The position numbers and the translations under genes are program-made. DNA of 64,000 bases from Polytrichum commune. Lineage: Eukaryota > Streptophyta > Polytrichopsida > Polytrichales > Polytrichaceae. The stretch is from assembly GCA_950295325.1 (NCBI GenBank), contig OX485806.1, forward strand, positions 47,425,169 to 47,489,168. The letters are read 5' to 3'. Positions 11,281-23,010 of the stretch are shown piece after piece (the stretch's first letter is position 1; every line of letters begins with the position of its first letter). A model generated the notes under the pieces. The model was given only the letters and a program-made list of their open reading frames with translations. It was not told the DNA's origin and ran no database searches.

Positions 11281-12854
11281 CTCTATCAACTCTTATTTCT
11301 AGTTTCTTAATTGTTAGTTTCCATTACCGGAACTTCTTTGCGTTAAAACATGTGTGGATAGCAACTTCATAGTATTGAAGTTGGTGTTAGACACTCTTCT
11401 TTCATGTAGAGAAAATCTTTTTTACATGTGTGGTAATACCTCTACTAACCTTCCATTTTCTTATCAACTTTTGGAAAAACGTATACTCAATTTTATCATA
11501 ATAGAGATTATATTATTAAAAAAATTATAATCATATTACTTGTCATATTTGATTTCTCTAAGCAATCATTCATGCTCATGAAATATAAATAACACATGGT
11601 CATAAATCATTATGATCAGAATGATAGTGGGATGAAATAAATATGCAAGGGACATAATTATAAATTTGGTTCATGTCAAGAACTTCATAACTCTTAGACT
11701 TATAACAATCATTAATTTAAGAAGATATATATTTAATTATTATACATCCTTGCATGCAACCTCACACATTTTTGGTCCTATATCCTTTCTCATACGTAAG
11801 AATGCTTAGTTTCCATGAACTTTTCTTGGTATCCTACTTCACTCGCAAACTTTGCATTGCAACTATCCTCACCTCATGTGAGTTTCTATAATCTCTCAAC
11901 ACTTATAATTGCATATCATTTTTCATACAATTGCTTTTCAAACACGTATAATTTTTCTCTTCACAAATGCGACTATATAATACTCCATACACATTTGCCT
12001 TCCAACATTTATGTTTTCTCAATCATACTTAACATTCTCACTCTTATGATTGTTCCACCTCATGTGAGTTTCCATGCATAGCACTCATCAATTTCCTCTC
12101 AAGCATAATCAACTCGATGATGTAATTACTTTGCCTCTACCTTGGATAACTAAGAAGAAGGTGTGAGCTTGAAACTATTGGTTCCAGAATGGTAAAGACA
12201 CAAACGACCTAGCTCTCATGTAGCTCATCGTCATGGATAAATGGCCTTCTTCCTACATTTATGGTAACCAAGTTGAGGACCGGCCGTTATAAGGTTGAGG
12301 TCACAAATCCTTGAGTTAATAATGGTTGATACTTTGCTCGATACCTAGAGTTGGGCCCAATACTCCCGTTCTAGGCCTGCCTTTTTTTTGCTATTAAATT
12401 AACTAGTTGCCCCCCTTGGTCTCATAGTTATTGGCTCCCTAATCCTCCCATCTTTCGGCTCTCTTTGGTCTGACCCTCCTACTTAATAATCTTCCGTTGC
12501 TCGCTTCTAGCTTCATTGTTGCGCTAGTTCATCAAAGTGTTGTTCTTATCCTAGGCACATTGTACGTTGCTTCCCCACAATAATCTCTCCCATCATTACC
12601 TCACTCTGTTTTTTTTTTGGTGTTGCTCGTCCTTTTGTGATGCTCCCCATTTTTTTTCTTTTGTGTTGCTCTCTTCATTAGACTTATGATCTTCATTTTT
12701 CCTCGGTTGTGCTCGTCGTCTTCAACAATTATAATTCTTTGGCTTCTATGCCAAGTGCTCGGTGTCTTCAGCATTTACAATTTTCTGTGTATGGTTGATG
12801 TCTTCACGTAGATGTTTCTCGTGTTTGCACTGCTCCCGTGTTCTTTATTTGTTA
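11281..12854. other. AT-rich DNA with short repeated phrases
   Basis: No gene is recognised. CCTCATGTGAGTTTC occurs twice (near 11873 and 12058). Composition changes sharply at the LINE boundary. Confidence 0.4.
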
Positions 12855-12867
12855 TAGACACTCCTTG
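12855..12867. repeat. LINE target-site duplication (left)
   Basis: TAGACACTCCTTG here and at 23023-23035. The last two bases coincide with the TG of the neighbouring solo LTR, so the safe length is 11 bp (TAGACACTCCT). Confidence 0.7.
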
Positions 12868-14928
12868 GGCGAGGTTTGTTATGTTGAAACACTTTGTTTG
12901 ATGCATGGAGAAAGGAGCCCACCTTCCAAGAGGGAGGAAGTAGCCTTACTGTGACACTTGGTTGAGTGCCGGAGGGCGATGTCGACTGCACCGGAAGGCT
13001 TCGGAGCCGCAAGCACACACCCGCCGGAGACAGCACAGATCGGCCACCAACACGAAGGCAGTAGCCGCATCAAAGCACAGAAACATCACAAGAACGACAG
13101 CCATACCCAACCACGGGAACTAGACAAGACAGACCGCAAGGCATATCTACATTCTAGCAACCCTAACTGCCTCCGCTCCCGCTCTCACCTCCGACACAAC
13201 AACAGCAAGACCGCACCACCAACACCAGACTACACCCGAACTGCAAGAGGCGCAGCAGAAGCAACAAGCAGACCCCGAAGCACACCAAGGAAATCACGCC
13301 ACAACAAATACCAACGGAGATGCATCAAAAACGACCACAGCCCGCACACATTGATAGTGTTGTGGACACTTATCAACCTCACCAGGTTGTGCATTCTTGA
13401 CAAGCGCCCACCAGCGCATCACATCACACCCCATCTCCTCCTAAACCCTCCCCCCTCCTCCTCTCTAGATCTACACCTCTACTCTACGAACCACCTACCA
13501 AAACTACATGCGACCACGCCGCAGATCCGGAGCCGCCGATGTCGACATGGAAGAGTCACCTCCGAACACCCCCGACACCATCAGCGACAAGGCAGAAGAG
13601 CGCGCATCAACTCTACCTGCATCAAACACACCAACAGCACATCAGCAAACGGCACACCATTCCCCACACAAAGGTACATAACTTCAAACCTAACCTCCCA
13701 ATCCACCCTACACCCCCCCCCCTTCACCTCATACTCACACAAATACCACACAGACACACCCATACAAATCACACAAAGCATACACAAGCAAACTGCCCCC
13801 CCCATACGAGGAAGCACTCACCTGGCACACACAGCCATCCCAGAAGAACGACCACAGCTCCTCCGATGCCGAATCCCCCGAGCCGAAAACCTCCGAATCC
13901 GTTGAAGATCCCTACCATAACCACACACAGAGAGGCAGACAAAGCCTGGTATCGCACCCCCTCACGCAACGCCACATCCCGACACCCCCTACCACCCACC
14001 TAACAACTCAAGACAAACACCCACACGCACAGCTCCGAAGCTACTCCCACCCACTACCCACACAACCCCTCCCCTCAACAAACCCAACCTCCCCAACCAG
14101 CACCCACACATACCCTCAAAACCAACACCCCCCAAGCTACCTGACACTACCCACTCAACCCCTTCCCTCAACAAACCCTGCCTCCCCAACCAACATCCAC
14201 ACATACACTAAAAATCAACACCCCCCAAGTTCCCTGACACCGAAACAGCCACCCGCTAGCAACAAACCAAGCACAGCCACACCCTCTGACACACACATCT
14301 CCAAAAAAGCCAATCCAGCCCATCACAGCAAATGCCCACACACACACACTAAGGAGACCAATAACATCCACACCCCAATAAGCACAAAGACAACCCCACA
14401 GTCACCAAGAAAAGCATGCAGCACACTCAATAGACACAAACAAATCCACACCCCCCGAAAAAATAACCCAATCTCCACCCATGATCAGCCCACGATTGAA
14501 CGCTACCCCGAATTACACCACAACACACGAACCCCAACCTGGCTACTACCCCCAACAAATCTAACCAGCAACAACAACCCCCCCCCCCACCCACTAATAA
14601 TAACCAAGCCCACCCCCTACTTAACATACCCAGCACATCCCCCCTCATCACTCACCTCTCACTGTGCACACACATCTCTCCACACCACAATCCACACCTC
14701 TCACATCTCATCCTCACCACTTCTCTGCACCTAATTAGCACTCTCTCCCATCCACCACTTCACACAGATCCTCCCAAACCTCCTCACCGAGCACACCAAG
14801 GAATTTCGAGAACAAGCATCGCCAACACCAAAGTAGCTGCTGACGTCCCAAACCATACTAGAGCCAGAGACACCGCCGACGCCTCCAACAGGAGCAGAAT
14901 CGGAACAGCCCCAGGCGCCTCCACCAAA
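12868..14928 (+). other. LINE 5' leader with a 93-bp tandem duplication
   Basis: About 2 kb of C/A-rich DNA before ORF1. Two units of about 93 bp, each containing CCCTCAACAAACCC and CACCCCCCAAG, lie in tandem near 14067-14245. LINE 5' leaders often hold promoter monomers, which could be the role here. The long frame at 12958-13905 is Pro/Thr/His-rich low-complexity text without a recognisable domain. Confidence 0.55.
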
Positions 14929-17382
14929 GTGAGTGATTACAACGACTACGCTGCCACCACTGCCGCCCCCACCGTACCCAGCGCCCCGCACAACGCAGCT
15001 GATCGCCCACAAACCTGCACACCACAACACAGAACCAATCACATCCTCAGCCTTCCAACACAGCAACACCGAAACGCGATCAACACCCAGCCACAACTAC
15101 GACGCAAAGTCACCACCCACATCGAAAATCCGAGACTGCCGAGAGCATCAACCATACACGCCAGAACCCCGCCAGCTGCAGGTAGACATCGCCAATTCTA
15201 CAGACCGCTACTACGAAGACGCCGGATCCCACGACTTGAGGACCAGGCACCACCAAGGAATCCGACAACGACTCAAACACATGAAACACAATCACGGCGG
15301 ACAGCAGAAGACCGAATCCGAGCACAAGCAGCAGACAACAAAAACGCCCAGCAACGACTCGACGACACACAACAACACCACCGCAAGGAAACACCCACTG
15401 CCCGACCCCAACAACACTCTAATACCCGAGGTAAATCACCACCTCATCCACCTGCAGGCACGTTTCAGCACACAAACATGTCACAACCTCCTACACTCAA
15501 TGAGCAGTACAATGACTTCCGGCAGCAAATACTAGCGCAGCCGCCACCGCCCCCCACAGCTCAGCTCTCAAATCACACTCTTCAACCTCATGACTTGGAT
15601 GCCGAAGAAGACCTCGACATGGATGCACAATTGGAGAATGTATCTCCGGAAAGAGGAGGGAGCTCCCTCCAATTGACATATGACCGCAATCCACAACATT
15701 CCGCCAAGGCCACGCTCTTCAAAGCAACACACAACTCCGAAAGCACGCCCCCAACCCTTCAATACCGTAATCCGAGAATTGAAGTTGCATCGGAAAGCCA
15801 AACCACCAAGCGAAGAAAAGCGGATGACTACACCGCGACATCAACACTCGGCATCCCACATGCATCCGCAACACCACCATCACACACAAAGGTACGAAAA
15901 ATGACCACTCTTGGCATTGACATGATGGGTTGCATGTGGCTAGGATTTCAAATGCACGAAATGCTAGCTACACAAAGAGGCAAGAAAGAGTTGAAGGAGA
16001 AGCGCACCGAAGAGGAATTCATCGCCGCCAACACACCCGTGAGCGAAAGACACGAATTCCGATCACTAAGGCGAGCATTCCCAAGGGTCAAGCAAATTCT
16101 CTACCCCATTGAACGACCGGATGCGGTACCCGGACAACATCTACACTTCACACAAATACCCATGTACGAGAAGACATCCCAAGTCACGGGCCTCACCGAA
16201 GGTTTCCACGTCACCATCTGGTTTGATGGAGAATACAAGCAACTTAGCCGAAGGGAGGTCAAGACCGCATGCATAGAGCGACTCCAGATCATGAACATAC
16301 CCCTTGGAACCACCTACTCCAACCCCATCGACATTGGAATCAACACGGTTACAAGGAATTGGGCCGGCTTCATCAAAATCCACCTTCAAGAACCCAAGCG
16401 TGATGGCCTAGCTCTACTCCGAGGGGACCGAGGATTTGTCATGGCAATGGGAGACGGGGAAAAAATCATCACAAAGGCGAAGAACATGATATTGCACCTC
16501 AAGGGTGAAACCATTCGAAACAACTCGGCTCTCAACATACTTCGCAACCTCATGCAACACTCATATTACTATGGTAGAGAAGTTGAGATACTTTCCCTCA
16601 CTAAGGCGGGCATAGAGAAAGACTTCGCCTTCATCACTCTCACCACCGAGGAATCCCGTGATGACATCCTCAACAATGGCCTCACATTTCAATCCGAACG
16701 CCTCAAAGTAAGTATCACCAAAGACAAAGACTTGGGCAACCCCTCGGAGTTAAGAATTAGCACTACTTTAGTGGCTAACAACCTACCACAACGGGAGTCT
16801 CAATCAACCATCACCAAATCCCTCAAGAAGTTGTTCGGAGAGGAGAACATCACCGGAGTCACCTTTGGATACAAGACCAATCAAGATGATGACCGCCAAG
16901 CCGGATGGTGTCACATACAATGTTTGAATGCGGCGGTCTACACGGATTGGCTTCACAAGTCTACATACATTCTAGGGAGGCGTGTAGACTTCGTCCCGCA
17001 CAAAGGAAGCATTGACGGCACCGAACCAAACCAAACCGCTATCCGCTTAGCACAAGCCCCCGCACGAGAAGCCATTGCTCAGAAAGTCCATGCTATGAGC
17101 AACACCGCGGCATCCTCACCACTAGTTTCCGAGAAACTCTTCACCAAAGCCATGAAAGAGCTAGCCAACACGATGGATGATAAACTTACCACACTCACCA
17201 ACAACAACCTCAACACGGACATGCGTATCGAAGCCTCTACGGACACTCTCAAGACACATGCAACAAACATCCACAACATCATGAGCGCAATGGCAATGGA
17301 ATTTCAACAATCCAATCACCGCATCCACAACATAATGCAAACGTTAGCCGCTACATCCCCGGACCCCCCCCCACCAACATAG
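14929..17382 (+). CDS. LINE ORF1 protein, RRM-like, 817 codons
   Basis: An open frame ending in TAG at 17380. Residues 1-320 are Pro/Thr/Gln-rich and probably disordered. From about residue 325 a folded part begins. Two segments look like RNA-recognition motifs: around 551-605 (EVEILSL...KDFAFITLTTEES) and 611-690 (TTLVANNLP...AGWCHIQCLNAAV...RRVDFVPH). The last ~80 residues (734-817) are a probable coiled coil. ORF1 proteins with RRMs and a coiled coil bind LINE RNA and form the ribonucleoprotein particle. The true start may be downstream; ATG at 15478 (MSQPPTLNEQ) is an alternative. RRM assignment is by pattern only. The frame is intact. Confidence 0.65.
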   Translation: MSDYNDYAATTAAPTVPSAPHNAADRPQTCTPQHRTNHILSLPTQQHRNAINTQPQLRRKVTTHIENPRLPRASTIHARTPPAAGRHRQFYRPLLRRRRIPRLEDQAPPRNPTTTQTHETQSRRTAEDRIRAQAADNKNAQQRLDDTQQHHRKETPTARPQQHSNTRGKSPPHPPAGTFQHTNMSQPPTLNEQYNDFRQQILAQPPPPPTAQLSNHTLQPHDLDAEEDLDMDAQLENVSPERGGSSLQLTYDRNPQHSAKATLFKATHNSESTPPTLQYRNPRIEVASESQTTKRRKADDYTATSTLGIPHASATPPSHTKVRKMTTLGIDMMGCMWLGFQMHEMLATQRGKKELKEKRTEEEFIAANTPVSERHEFRSLRRAFPRVKQILYPIERPDAVPGQHLHFTQIPMYEKTSQVTGLTEGFHVTIWFDGEYKQLSRREVKTACIERLQIMNIPLGTTYSNPIDIGINTVTRNWAGFIKIHLQEPKRDGLALLRGDRGFVMAMGDGEKIITKAKNMILHLKGETIRNNSALNILRNLMQHSYYYGREVEILSLTKAGIEKDFAFITLTTEESRDDILNNGLTFQSERLKVSITKDKDLGNPSELRISTTLVANNLPQRESQSTITKSLKKLFGEENITGVTFGYKTNQDDDRQAGWCHIQCLNAAVYTDWLHKSTYILGRRVDFVPHKGSIDGTEPNQTAIRLAQAPAREAIAQKVHAMSNTAASSPLVSEKLFTKAMKELANTMDDKLTTLTNNNLNTDMRIEASTDTLKTHATNIHNIMSAMAMEFQQSNHRIHNIMQTLAATSPDPPPPT

Positions 17383-18174
17383 CTAGGCTACCACATACAC
17401 CAAGCACATCCATGGCCAATGCACAAGTAGGGGACAACAACGCACCACAGCTAGCACCCCCGGGATTCCAGAATCCCCACTATAGGAACTTTCCATCAAG
17501 TCTCCACAAAGGCCCATACCACCTACATGAATAGTATACACATAGCATACTCATGGACGATACTCATACACCTACTATGTATTTCCTTCTTACATATAAA
17601 TAAATGATACCCAATTGTGCTCAATATGGTCACACTCGGTGTAAGATCTCCCTCATACACGATCAAATACAAAATTACACCCTATATTAACCTAACATAC
17701 ATTATAATAATTGCACTTCTCATCATGAAAACATACGCCCACACCAACCCCCCAACCCCACAAAACATAACCCACACAAAGGTCTACATACATACTAACC
17801 CCCTCACCCCACACACAACAATACATCCAACAACACATACCCACATGACCACTTACCATTATCAAAACTATAATACCATCCCAAACTCAAACAAAACAAC
17901 ACCTAAAAAAGAAGAGATATTTTACACACTAAAAGAAACACTACAAACTCACCTATCAGGCACATTCATCACATCCACACCAAACCCACATACACCTCCA
18001 CTACCTCACACCACCCCACCACCAAAACATCACCACATCGGATATAGCCACATAAACCGCCACAACATTACTTTAGTCAACTTCTACACAATAAGACATA
18101 CATACTTAAAACGCCCAACACTACACAAAACCTTTGCACAAATTGTTGACCTCCAAACACTCATTCTAAGAGGT

Positions 18175-18201
18175 GGAGACATACAACCCAACCCGGGCCC
18201 A
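18175..18201 (+). other. 2A-like peptide motif 1 (GDIQPNPGP)
   Basis: Encoded at ORF2 residues 187-195, preceded by LILRG. The 2A consensus is D(V/I)ExNPGP, where the ribosome skips the final Gly-Pro bond. All positions fit except Gln in place of Glu. 2A-like sequences are known near the N-terminus of several LINE ORF2 proteins. Confidence 0.65.
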
Positions 18202-18567
18202 CTTTTACACATTTATAAAAGTCCCCCTATAAAAAACACACAAGAAACAAAACAATACTCTAAAAATCCATTCGTATTCCAATACGCCCAACTAGTAAGC
18301 CTATCGCCCATACACTTGTCACAACACCCCCCTAACCCCATCAAACTAGGCCTAGGCCATTCATACCACAAACCAACCGCCCCAAAACCCTTACACCCAA
18401 ACTCACAACATAACACCATAATTATACATAGATACATAGCTAACATATGGGCATTACCATACTTATTCCAAGATCAACCACCACCCATCATACAATCACA
18501 TATCAAAAAACCACAATCAAGCATAAGCATACAGCACCACAATCAAAAACATCTCCTCCTACAATGT

Positions 18568-18594
18568 GGAGATATACACCCTAACCAAGGACCT
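18568..18594 (+). other. 2A-like peptide motif 2, degenerate (GDIHPNQGP)
   Basis: Residues 318-326, preceded by LLLQC as in many 2A-like motifs. Here Pro of NPGP is Gln and Glu is His, so it is probably inactive. Its context resembles motif 1, which suggests an internal duplication. Confidence 0.5.
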
Positions 18595-20827
18595 ATGCCT
18601 AATCTACTACAAAAACACCCTCCGGCTTACAAAAGACGACAACATACATATTTCCTACCTAGTACGATCAAATTTCAACCCGAATATCAACACCTTGCCA
18701 AAACATTCAAACTTTTTTTCCAAAATACACACCCCTTACACGAACAAATAACACTCTCACTCCCATACTTATACAACCACATACAAAAATACCATACCCA
18801 CCCCCCCTCACGAATCATATATGCAATAATAATATCAATTAGCCCATCTACTGTAGCATGTAACTTGTACCTACAACAACAACCAACACATAACTGGACA
18901 TCACAAATATTAGAGCAAATGACCAAACTATCTAACCCGCCAGAACGACACATAGACACCCCACACCCATATACGCAATATTGTAACATATATAATGATA
19001 CAATCAACCCCGCCAACACAATACACAAAAAATTATACGATTACATCCACTTACATCCCGACTCACTTAGCATACAAAATCTACAAGAAGCATTCCCATA
19101 CTTACCAAAGCAACTTATTACGAAAGCCTTAAGATACAATGAACCCATAAACGAATATACACACCCTAATCCACCCATACCCACCCCACCATCACCATCC
19201 GAACCAATCCCACTAACAAGCCTAGAAACATATGCCATAACATGGAATGTTTCTTCACTTAACACCGCTATGCCATGTTTACAAGACTTAATTACAAAAG
19301 AACCCCCGTCGATCATCACCCTACAAAAAACCAAGCTATCCGCCACAAAATCCACAAAACACATACAAAGGTTATTTCCCCAATATAAACTTTTCTTTAA
19401 TAATACACATAACATCACGATAATCACACGACAAAGAATGACCTATAGAGGTTTTAGAGGAGGTTTCCTATTCCTTATACACATCAAACATGCATTCTCC
19501 GGTAACATCTCCAAAATACCCACCCCCGCAGCCATATCCCCTTTTCTCCAAATAACACGCATAGCCAACCAACCCCTACAACCTTGGCTCTTACTTAACC
19601 TATATATGCCCTCACATGAGGACGACCTACCTCTCATCCCCACCATCCAAAATACCATTACGGACCAAATCAACACACACCCGAACCACATATATATCTT
19701 ATGCGGAAACTTTAATAAGGACATCGCCCTAATAGGACGACAAAACGACCAACAAATTACACCGCCACAAACAGAGGACTACCTATGGAGATCCTTCATA
19801 CTCGACCTCGGACTGACATATATTCCAACATATACAACATTCTCTAGACAAGGGGGATACAACTACACACAAAACAGCTTAATTGACGGTTTTTTCATAA
19901 AAACCCCTGATAACAACCAATACTCCGTTACTACAAACCAACATACTCAGCTAAATTCCGATCACATGCCCATCCAACTAAAAATTCCCCCTAACACACT
20001 CATCGCTAGAACACCAATCATAACATCCGAACCACCACCAAGAATTCTCAACCCTATCCCAAAAGAGAAAATCGAAGACTTCCACACCAAATTCTTTGAA
20101 ACTAACTCAACTCAAATTGATGAGCTCATACTATTATTAAAACATAACCAACTAACAAATGAACAATGGCAATTAGCATGTGATTCACTAAACACCCTCA
20201 CCGACAACATCACCAACATCGTCTTAGAAACATGCAGTGCCCCACCCATCCCCACATTACCAAACCGAATTGCCAACCAAGGAGGCTATCTCCCAAAGAA
20301 GACACAAAAAAACTGGAAACTACACTTATCCACCTATCACCTCATCCAGAAGGCAATCTACACCATAAAAAACAACCCAAACTGGCGCACCCACCCCATT
20401 ATTACCCAAGAAATATACAATCATACTCACGTCATCATACCCCCACCACCAAACCCCTCTCTCCCACACAACACATGGGTGGATGCCCTAGCTAAAATTG
20501 CAAAAGAAGCTAAGAACAAAGCCCGCAAAATCACCACCGACTACACCACCAAACAAATTAAAAAAGCCATATCAAAATATCAACAACTCTATGATAAAAG
20601 TCCAAAGACTATCAACAGAAAAGTTTTTAAAAATACCGACACCCCCTCACTCGACTGCCTCGTAGATAGGCACAACAACATTCTTACCAACCCAAAAGAC
20701 ATCGCACAAGAAATACATGCCCAACAATCAATCAGTAATAGACCAACTGTCCCAACCTGCTATTATCAACCAGACCACCCACAACAATACATATGCGGAG
20801 TCAGACAATACCCGTGGCATGATCTGA

Positions 20828-22483
20828 ATGGATATGCCCTGGAAAAAAAAAAGGCGAAGCATCAATTCCCTTGCATACATACCTAGATCAGTCAACCGTA
20901 GTAAGAAATGGGTCCAACTCACATACCCGCCCCCCCCACCCCTAACCCATAATACCACTATTCCACCAATCATAAATCATGACATATGCCTACCCCCCAA
21001 ATACCCACCACAATATTGTTATTATACCGATGGGTCATTTATCCCACCCAAAGCAATAACCCAAGAACATTGGAGACAAGAAAAGGCAGGATATGGAATA
21101 TACAACCCTTTTAAAAACCTAAAAATTTCAGAACGACTACCAGGACTCCAAAATATACTACGAGCGGAACTGATGGCTATCCACCACACCTTATGCCTCC
21201 TCACCACCACATACCGAAATGAACCCGCACACATTTTCACAGATTGTCTTAATGTTCTATACCTCACAAACACACAAACAAAACATCCAACCTCACACAA
21301 TAGTCACCCGGACAAGAAGATACTTGAATCAATCATTAAGATGTTACAATCCCGCACACAAACCACCACACTACATAAAGTCAAAGCCCACACGAATATT
21401 AGTGGCAACGAGCAAGCGGACAAATTAGCCAAAATGGGATGTGAATTAGAACATATAGATGCCCTAGCCATATACGAACACGCACACCCCACGCCATACT
21501 ACTTCCAAAAAGGCTGGTGGCACTCAATGCAAGAAACACCAGATAAAAGCCCCATCCGGCACCTTGGCAAATACATCACTAAATACGACAAAAAACATAA
21601 CCTAGCCCTCATAGCAACTCAAACACACCAACTACACAAATGGCTCGATAATAAAGATATTGACAAAACACTATCAAATGATTTTTGGAACAACCCGATT
21701 ATCATAGACAGACAAAAAACATGCCTAGTCAAATTTAGAACCGGACAATACATGGGACATGCTAGAAAACAACTCTTTTTCGGTAGAAATGCATACCCCT
21801 CACATACGTGCCCCATATGCAACGCACAAAAAGCAGATACATGGTTACATGTACTCCTCAAATGTAAACAACAACACATTCACGCACTAATGACCAAAAG
21901 ACATAACAAAGCTGTATGGGAAATACGCAAACTTCTAATCTCAAACAAAAAGACAAGATACTACACACTCATGAATGCATGTACATATAATGAGCTCCCC
22001 CAAGAAAACATAGTACCATCATGGTTACTTCCATGCACATGCACCACCCAAAGATGTCACTGCAACGCTAGGCTCAAACCTCACATATTATGCATAATAG
22101 GACATCCATACAAATCCCCACCACCAGAAGCACCCACACCGGAAATTACAGTTCAATTCATAGAATTTACATACTGTAATGACAGATTCTCCACCGAAAC
22201 CATAAATCAAAAAATTACAAAATATCAACCACTCATAAATAATATTATTGCAAAAGGTTGGAACGTAGCCCCACTTATTGTATTAGCATCTGGTGCTAGA
22301 GCCACAACTCACATCCCCTCAATGAACGAACTTGAAACAAAGCTTAAACTCCCTACATCACAAATTAGGAACACATTCAAACAACTTAACATAATTGCCA
22401 TACAATATGCACACTCAATATTAATCCACAAAAGACGAATAGAAAATAGACAACCCATTACAGACCTACAAAATCATAATTAA
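20828..22483 (+). pseudogene. LINE ORF2, C-terminal part: RNase H, CCHC, restriction-like nuclease
   Basis: 551 codons in a different frame from the N-terminal part. RNase H spans about residues 60-205: YYTDGSF, RAELMAI, IFTDCLN and HKVKAHTNISGNEQADKLA supply the D-E-D and His residues. A zinc motif CPICNAQKADTWLHVLLKC follows near 325-345. Near residues 440-490, VQFIEFTYCND then KITKYQPLINN and LIVLASGARATTH look like a restriction-like (PD-(D/E)XK) nuclease as found C-terminal in R2-type LINEs. The first ~25 residues are the out-of-frame junction with the deleted RT. Without RT the copy is non-autonomous. RNase H is clear; the nuclease call is by pattern. Confidence 0.75.
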
Positions 22484-22514
22484 AATTAGAGAGGGGTAGT
22501 GGTCAGACCACTAG

Positions 22515-22790
22515 TTATTAAGTTGTCACCCATAGCTCAGAAAGGCGGGGAGTAGCCGGCTGGTTGGTATAACTTTCCTGCCTATGATTAACTCACTTGC
22601 AGCACCAAGTCAAAGTGTATTGCACTAACACGCTCAGACGGATTCAACGCGAATCAAACCCGGACCGTATTAATACAACACGCACGTCCTCATCCAACCA
22701 ACCTTGGAACCATGACTTGGCAACCAAACATACAACCAACCACCACTTATACTCCAAACAAATACGCACGCTTATTGTCTCAAGCAAGGT
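22515..22790 (-). mobile_element. tRNA-derived SINE, copy 2 (reverse orientation)
   Basis: The reverse complement aligns along its length to 6385-6615. The B box is degenerate (GGTTTGATTCG, about 22652) and the A-box-like part reads GGTTGGTTGGATGAGG. It sits inside the 3' untranslated region of the LINE, either as an insertion or as a segment the SINE family took from a LINE tail. No TSD was identified. Confidence 0.55.
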
Positions 22791-22983
22791 AGCAAAACCC
22801 ACAAAACTCTAAATTAAAACCCATGCACCCTACATACCCCCCTTCCCCCCCCCCCGGTTTAACCGGTTAAAACATCAGTTACTAACATAGTGTCTACTCC
22901 CTGCAAAGGGTGAAGTAGTATTACACCCAACGCCGCTACCCTGGGGTACGGCCACGGTTGTCCTACGAACAGACACTTTATTC

Positions 22984-23010
22984 ACTCCGGTCCCTAATAG
23001 GGACCGGAGT
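22984..23010 (+). other. LINE terminal hairpin
   Basis: Perfect 12-bp arms ACTCCGGTCCCT / AGGGACCGGAGT with a 3-base loop AAT. They are followed at once by TCTTCTTCTTCTT and the TSD. A 3' stem-loop with short tail repeats is the template feature recognised by RT in several LINE groups. Confidence 0.75.

Larger units (their letters stand above)
17617..20886 (+). pseudogene. LINE ORF2, N-terminal part: 2A-like motifs, APE-type endonuclease, pre-RT linker
   Basis: 1089 codons. Residues 1-180 are Thr/Pro/His-rich. Two 2A-like motifs follow (about 187-195 and 318-326). An APE-type endonuclease domain spans about 539-790: TWNVSSLN, LYMP, SLIDGFF and NSDHMPI match the conserved blocks. However, the Glu of LQETK is Lys (LQKTK, codon 19327-19329), and the Asp of GDFN is Asn (GNFN, codon 19708-19710). 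Both residues are needed for metal-dependent cleavage in this family. The linker before RT (KKAISKYQQLYDKSP...LVDRHNNILTNPKDI) is present. The frame runs off at 20884 after an A10 tract at 20843-20852, and the RT palm and fingers are absent. A one-base change in the A run would instead continue in the GEASIPLHTYLD frame, so a frameshift and a deletion coincide here. Confidence 0.75.

Noticed and set aside
12958-13905. 315-codon ORF before LINE ORF1 as an extra LINE protein
   Set aside because: It is Pro/Thr/His/Arg-rich low-complexity text in very T/G-poor DNA, where stop codons are rare. No motif and no conserved start were seen.
22485-22570. Intrinsic terminator in the LINE 3' region
   Set aside because: Rho-independent terminators do not apply in a plant nuclear context; the short palindrome there is only noted as a feature of the 3' untranslated region.
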